A stretch of 64,000 nt of DNA, from assembly GCA_002345205.1 (NCBI GenBank), contig DDVI01000092.1:1-64000 (forward strand), in the 5' to 3' direction. The notes under the pieces were generated by a model. The model did no database searches, was not told the DNA's origin, and saw only the letters and a list, made by a program, of their open reading frames with translations. Both the position numbers and the translations under genes were made by a program. Source of the DNA: Bdellovibrionaceae bacterium UBA2316. Lineage in GTDB: Bacteria > Bdellovibrionota > Bdellovibrionia > Bdellovibrionales > Bdellovibrionaceae. Of this stretch, positions 62,510 through 64,000 are shown in pieces; within the stretch, counting starts at the first letter, position 1; each line of letters begins with the position of its first letter.

Positions 62510-63100
62510 ATGGGTTATAATCCTAAAGATCACTTTTTCAAAAAGGCCAAGGCCGAAGACTATTTGGCTCGGTCTGTTTATAAACTTCAAGAGATCGATG
62601 AAAAGTATAAGATCATCAGAAATAGCGATATCATTGTTGATCTTGGAGCTTCCCCAGGATCTTGGTCGCAATACTGCCTAAAACATATTGGGCAAAACGG
62701 TCGCCTGATTGGGATTGACCTGACAGACGTTACCGTTATCAAAGATCCCCGCTATATATTTTATCACGAAGATATTTTTAGAATGAATTGGCCAGAGGAG
62801 CTAGCTAAGCTGAATGTTCAAAAACTGGATGTAGTTCTTTCCGATATGGCCCCTAAAACCACAGGCATTAAGCTTACAGATCAAGCGCGATCTTTGGAAT
62901 TGTGTCAGATGGCCCTTCAATTCTCGGCAGACTATTTACGACCGGGTGGTAAGTTCGTATGTAAACTGTTTCATAGTGAGCAGTTCAAGGAATTTCAAAT
63001 AGCAATGAAAAAACAATTCAAGCGAGTTGAGGCGATGAAGCCTGATTCTACTCGAAAAATCAGTAAAGAAATTTTCCTAATCGGTCTTGATAAAATTTGA
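62510..63100 (+). CDS. rlmE: 23S rRNA Um2552 methyltransferase RlmE
   Basis: 196-aa SAM-dependent 2'-O-methyltransferase of the FtsJ/RrmJ family acting on U2552 of 23S rRNA. The catalytic K-D-K-E tetrad is Lys25 (SVYKLQEI), Asp112 (VVLSDMAP), Lys152 (VCKLFHS) and Glu187 (SKEIFLIG). The SAM motif is VDLGASPGSWSQ. The next gene starts 6 bp after its stop and both may share a transcript. The ribosome site before ATG 62510 is weak. Confidence 0.95.
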   Translation: MGYNPKDHFFKKAKAEDYLARSVYKLQEIDEKYKIIRNSDIIVDLGASPGSWSQYCLKHIGQNGRLIGIDLTDVTVIKDPRYIFYHEDIFRMNWPEELAKLNVQKLDVVLSDMAPKTTGIKLTDQARSLELCQMALQFSADYLRPGGKFVCKLFHSEQFKEFQIAMKKQFKRVEAMKPDSTRKISKEIFLIGLDKI

Positions 63101-63106
63101 GGTTTT

Positions 63107-63637
63107 ATGAAAACAATTGCCATGTTTTGTGGTGCCAGATCCGGAATTCCTGAACACGCCAAGACTGCTGATGAATTTATTCAGTGGATGAAAGACACGA
63201 ACTATAACATGGTTTATGGTGGCGGAGGTACTGGGATAATGGGTACTGTTTCGAATGCCTTAATTAGAAATGGGAACAAAGTTGTCGGGGTCATTCCACA
63301 TTTTCTATATGATTGGGAAGTTGGGAATGATGATTGTAGTGAGCTGATCAAAGTAATTTCGATGCACGAACGTAAAAAAATAATGTTTGATCGCGCCGAT
63401 GCATTCGTTGTGCTGCCAGGTGGATTTGGCACCCTTGACGAAATTTGCGAAATGATAACTTGGAAACAGTTAAAAATTAATGAAAAGCCAATCGCATTTT
63501 TAAATTCGACTGGCTATTTTGACAAATTTTTTGATTTCATCGAGTACGGAGTTTCGGCCGGTTATATTTCGACAAATGATCTGAACCGAATTCAAAAATT
63601 GAAATCTATGAATCAGTTTAGCTGGGACGCTATATGA
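63107..63637 (+). CDS. LOG family (TIGR00730) nucleotide hydrolase-like
   Basis: 176-aa Rossmann-fold protein of the LOG/lysine decarboxylase-like family, many of which release cytokinin-type bases or act as nucleotide 5'-monophosphate nucleosidases. Motifs are GGGGTGIMG, SMHERKKIMF and LPGGFGTLDEICEM (the PGGxGTxxE signature). TTTGAGG precedes ATG 63107. It overlaps the next gene by 4 bp (ATGA at 63634), so it is in an operon with the transporter. Confidence 0.92.
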   Translation: MKTIAMFCGARSGIPEHAKTADEFIQWMKDTNYNMVYGGGGTGIMGTVSNALIRNGNKVVGVIPHFLYDWEVGNDDCSELIKVISMHERKKIMFDRADAFVVLPGGFGTLDEICEMITWKQLKINEKPIAFLNSTGYFDKFFDFIEYGVSAGYISTNDLNRIQKLKSMNQFSWDAI

Positions 63638-64000
63638 GACGTTTAGAGAAAGGCGAACGTAAGCAGGTGTTGAGTTGGGGCTTATATGATTGGGCGAATA
63701 GTGCATTCTCGACGACAATCATGGCTGGATTTTTCCCCGTTTTCTTTAAACATTTTTGGAGTCAGGGATTTTCGGCAGTCGATACAACGGCAAAATTGGC
63801 GACGACGGTCAGTATCTCTAGCTTTATTATTGCTATGATTTCGCCAACTCTGGGCGCGATTGCCGATCACAAAGGTCAAAAAAAAGGTTTTCTTATTCTA
63901 TTCATGTTAGTCGGCGTAGCGGGATCTGCGGCATTGGCGTACATCCCATCAGGCGAGTGGTTTACGGCTGCGCTCATTTATGGTATCAGCATGATGGCCT
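63634..64000 (+). CDS. UMF1-type MFS transporter (5' part)
   Basis: Partial gene, cut by the window end after 122 codons. The product begins MRRLEKGERKQVLSWGLYDW and continues with the hallmark WANSAFSTTI of UMF1/Atg22-like MFS permeases; three membrane helices are visible before the edge. ATG 63634 overlaps the LOG gene stop by 4 bp, so the two are co-translated. The substrate is unknown; family members include putative nucleoside or peptide exporters. Confidence 0.85.
   Translation, partial: MRRLEKGERKQVLSWGLYDWANSAFSTTIMAGFFPVFFKHFWSQGFSAVDTTAKLATTVSISSFIIAMISPTLGAIADHKGQKKGFLILFMLVGVAGSAALAYIPSGEWFTAALIYGISMMA

Noticed and set aside
1..64000. CRISPR arrays, insertion sequences, tRNA or rRNA genes
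   Set aside because: Reading both strands, I found no spaced direct repeats, transposase frames, T-loop-like GTTCGANTC with cloverleaf, or rRNA segments.

Overview
The window looks like chromosomal DNA of a Gram-negative bacterium with AT-leaning codon use. Its character is close to the Bdellovibrionota (Bdellovibrio-like bacteria). This placement is an inference from gene content, not a database match. It rests on Lnt, outer-membrane barrels ending in Phe, lipoproteins with lipoboxes, many secreted proteases and large unrecognised exported proteins, and an abundance of receiver, PATAN, HD-GYP, STAS and PP2C signalling proteins. No phage, insertion sequence, CRISPR array, tRNA or rRNA was seen. 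Gene density is very high: no gene-free stretch exceeds 300 bases, and many neighbours overlap by 4 to 47 bp. The first 13 bases match the end of an Illumina adapter, so the left edge is probably a contig end.

Region by region. 0-4 kb: chaperone locus dnaJ, an unknown 148-aa gene, and dnaK with a heat-shock-like promoter and a strong terminator. 4-13 kb: a secreted thioredoxin/TPR protein, a cysteine synthase-like enzyme, acetyl-CoA synthetase, a DUF6580-like membrane protein, a secreted protein with three 40-residue repeats, purK-purE, a tRNA dihydrouridine synthase and a glutaredoxin. 13-25.5 kb: an unrecognised HExxH protein, a Cys-rich protein, an EVE-domain protein, a degenerate receiver/PilZ-like protein, mutS2-lnt, a zinc-ribbon membrane protein, a subtilase, a TerC-like membrane protein and an EamA transporter.

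25.6-35.7 kb: exported proteins. A barrel-like protein is followed by an operon of a 1131-aa exported protein, an 1139-aa subtilase and probably a 305-aa lipoprotein, closed by a tandem hairpin. 35.7-43.6 kb: a FAN1-like nuclease fused to a DnaQ-type exonuclease, a YchJ/SEC-C protein, a zinc-finger protein, a small membrane protein with a sterol-desaturase-like enzyme, an HD-GYP phosphodiesterase, a DUF1338 enzyme, an M14-like carboxypeptidase and an alpha/beta hydrolase.

43.8-51.5 kb: an outer-membrane barrel overlapping an EF-hand lipoprotein gene, then an MBOAT O-acyltransferase with two SGNH hydrolases behind a flagellar-sigma-like promoter; this last set reads as a surface-polymer acetylation module. 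51.5-53.2 kb: dcd, rpmG (59 aa) and a ChaN-like protein. 53.2-62.2 kb: a signalling island with a CheY-like regulator, a PAS/Hpt/HATPase kinase, a FecR/FnIII-like protein, an RsbU-like PP2C phosphatase with its STAS partner, and a receiver-PATAN-TPR protein. The phosphatase-STAS pair is bracketed by two copies of the same GGTCTAG palindrome. 62.3-64 kb: a 55-aa membrane protein, rlmE, a LOG-family gene and the start of a UMF1-type MFS transporter cut by the window end.
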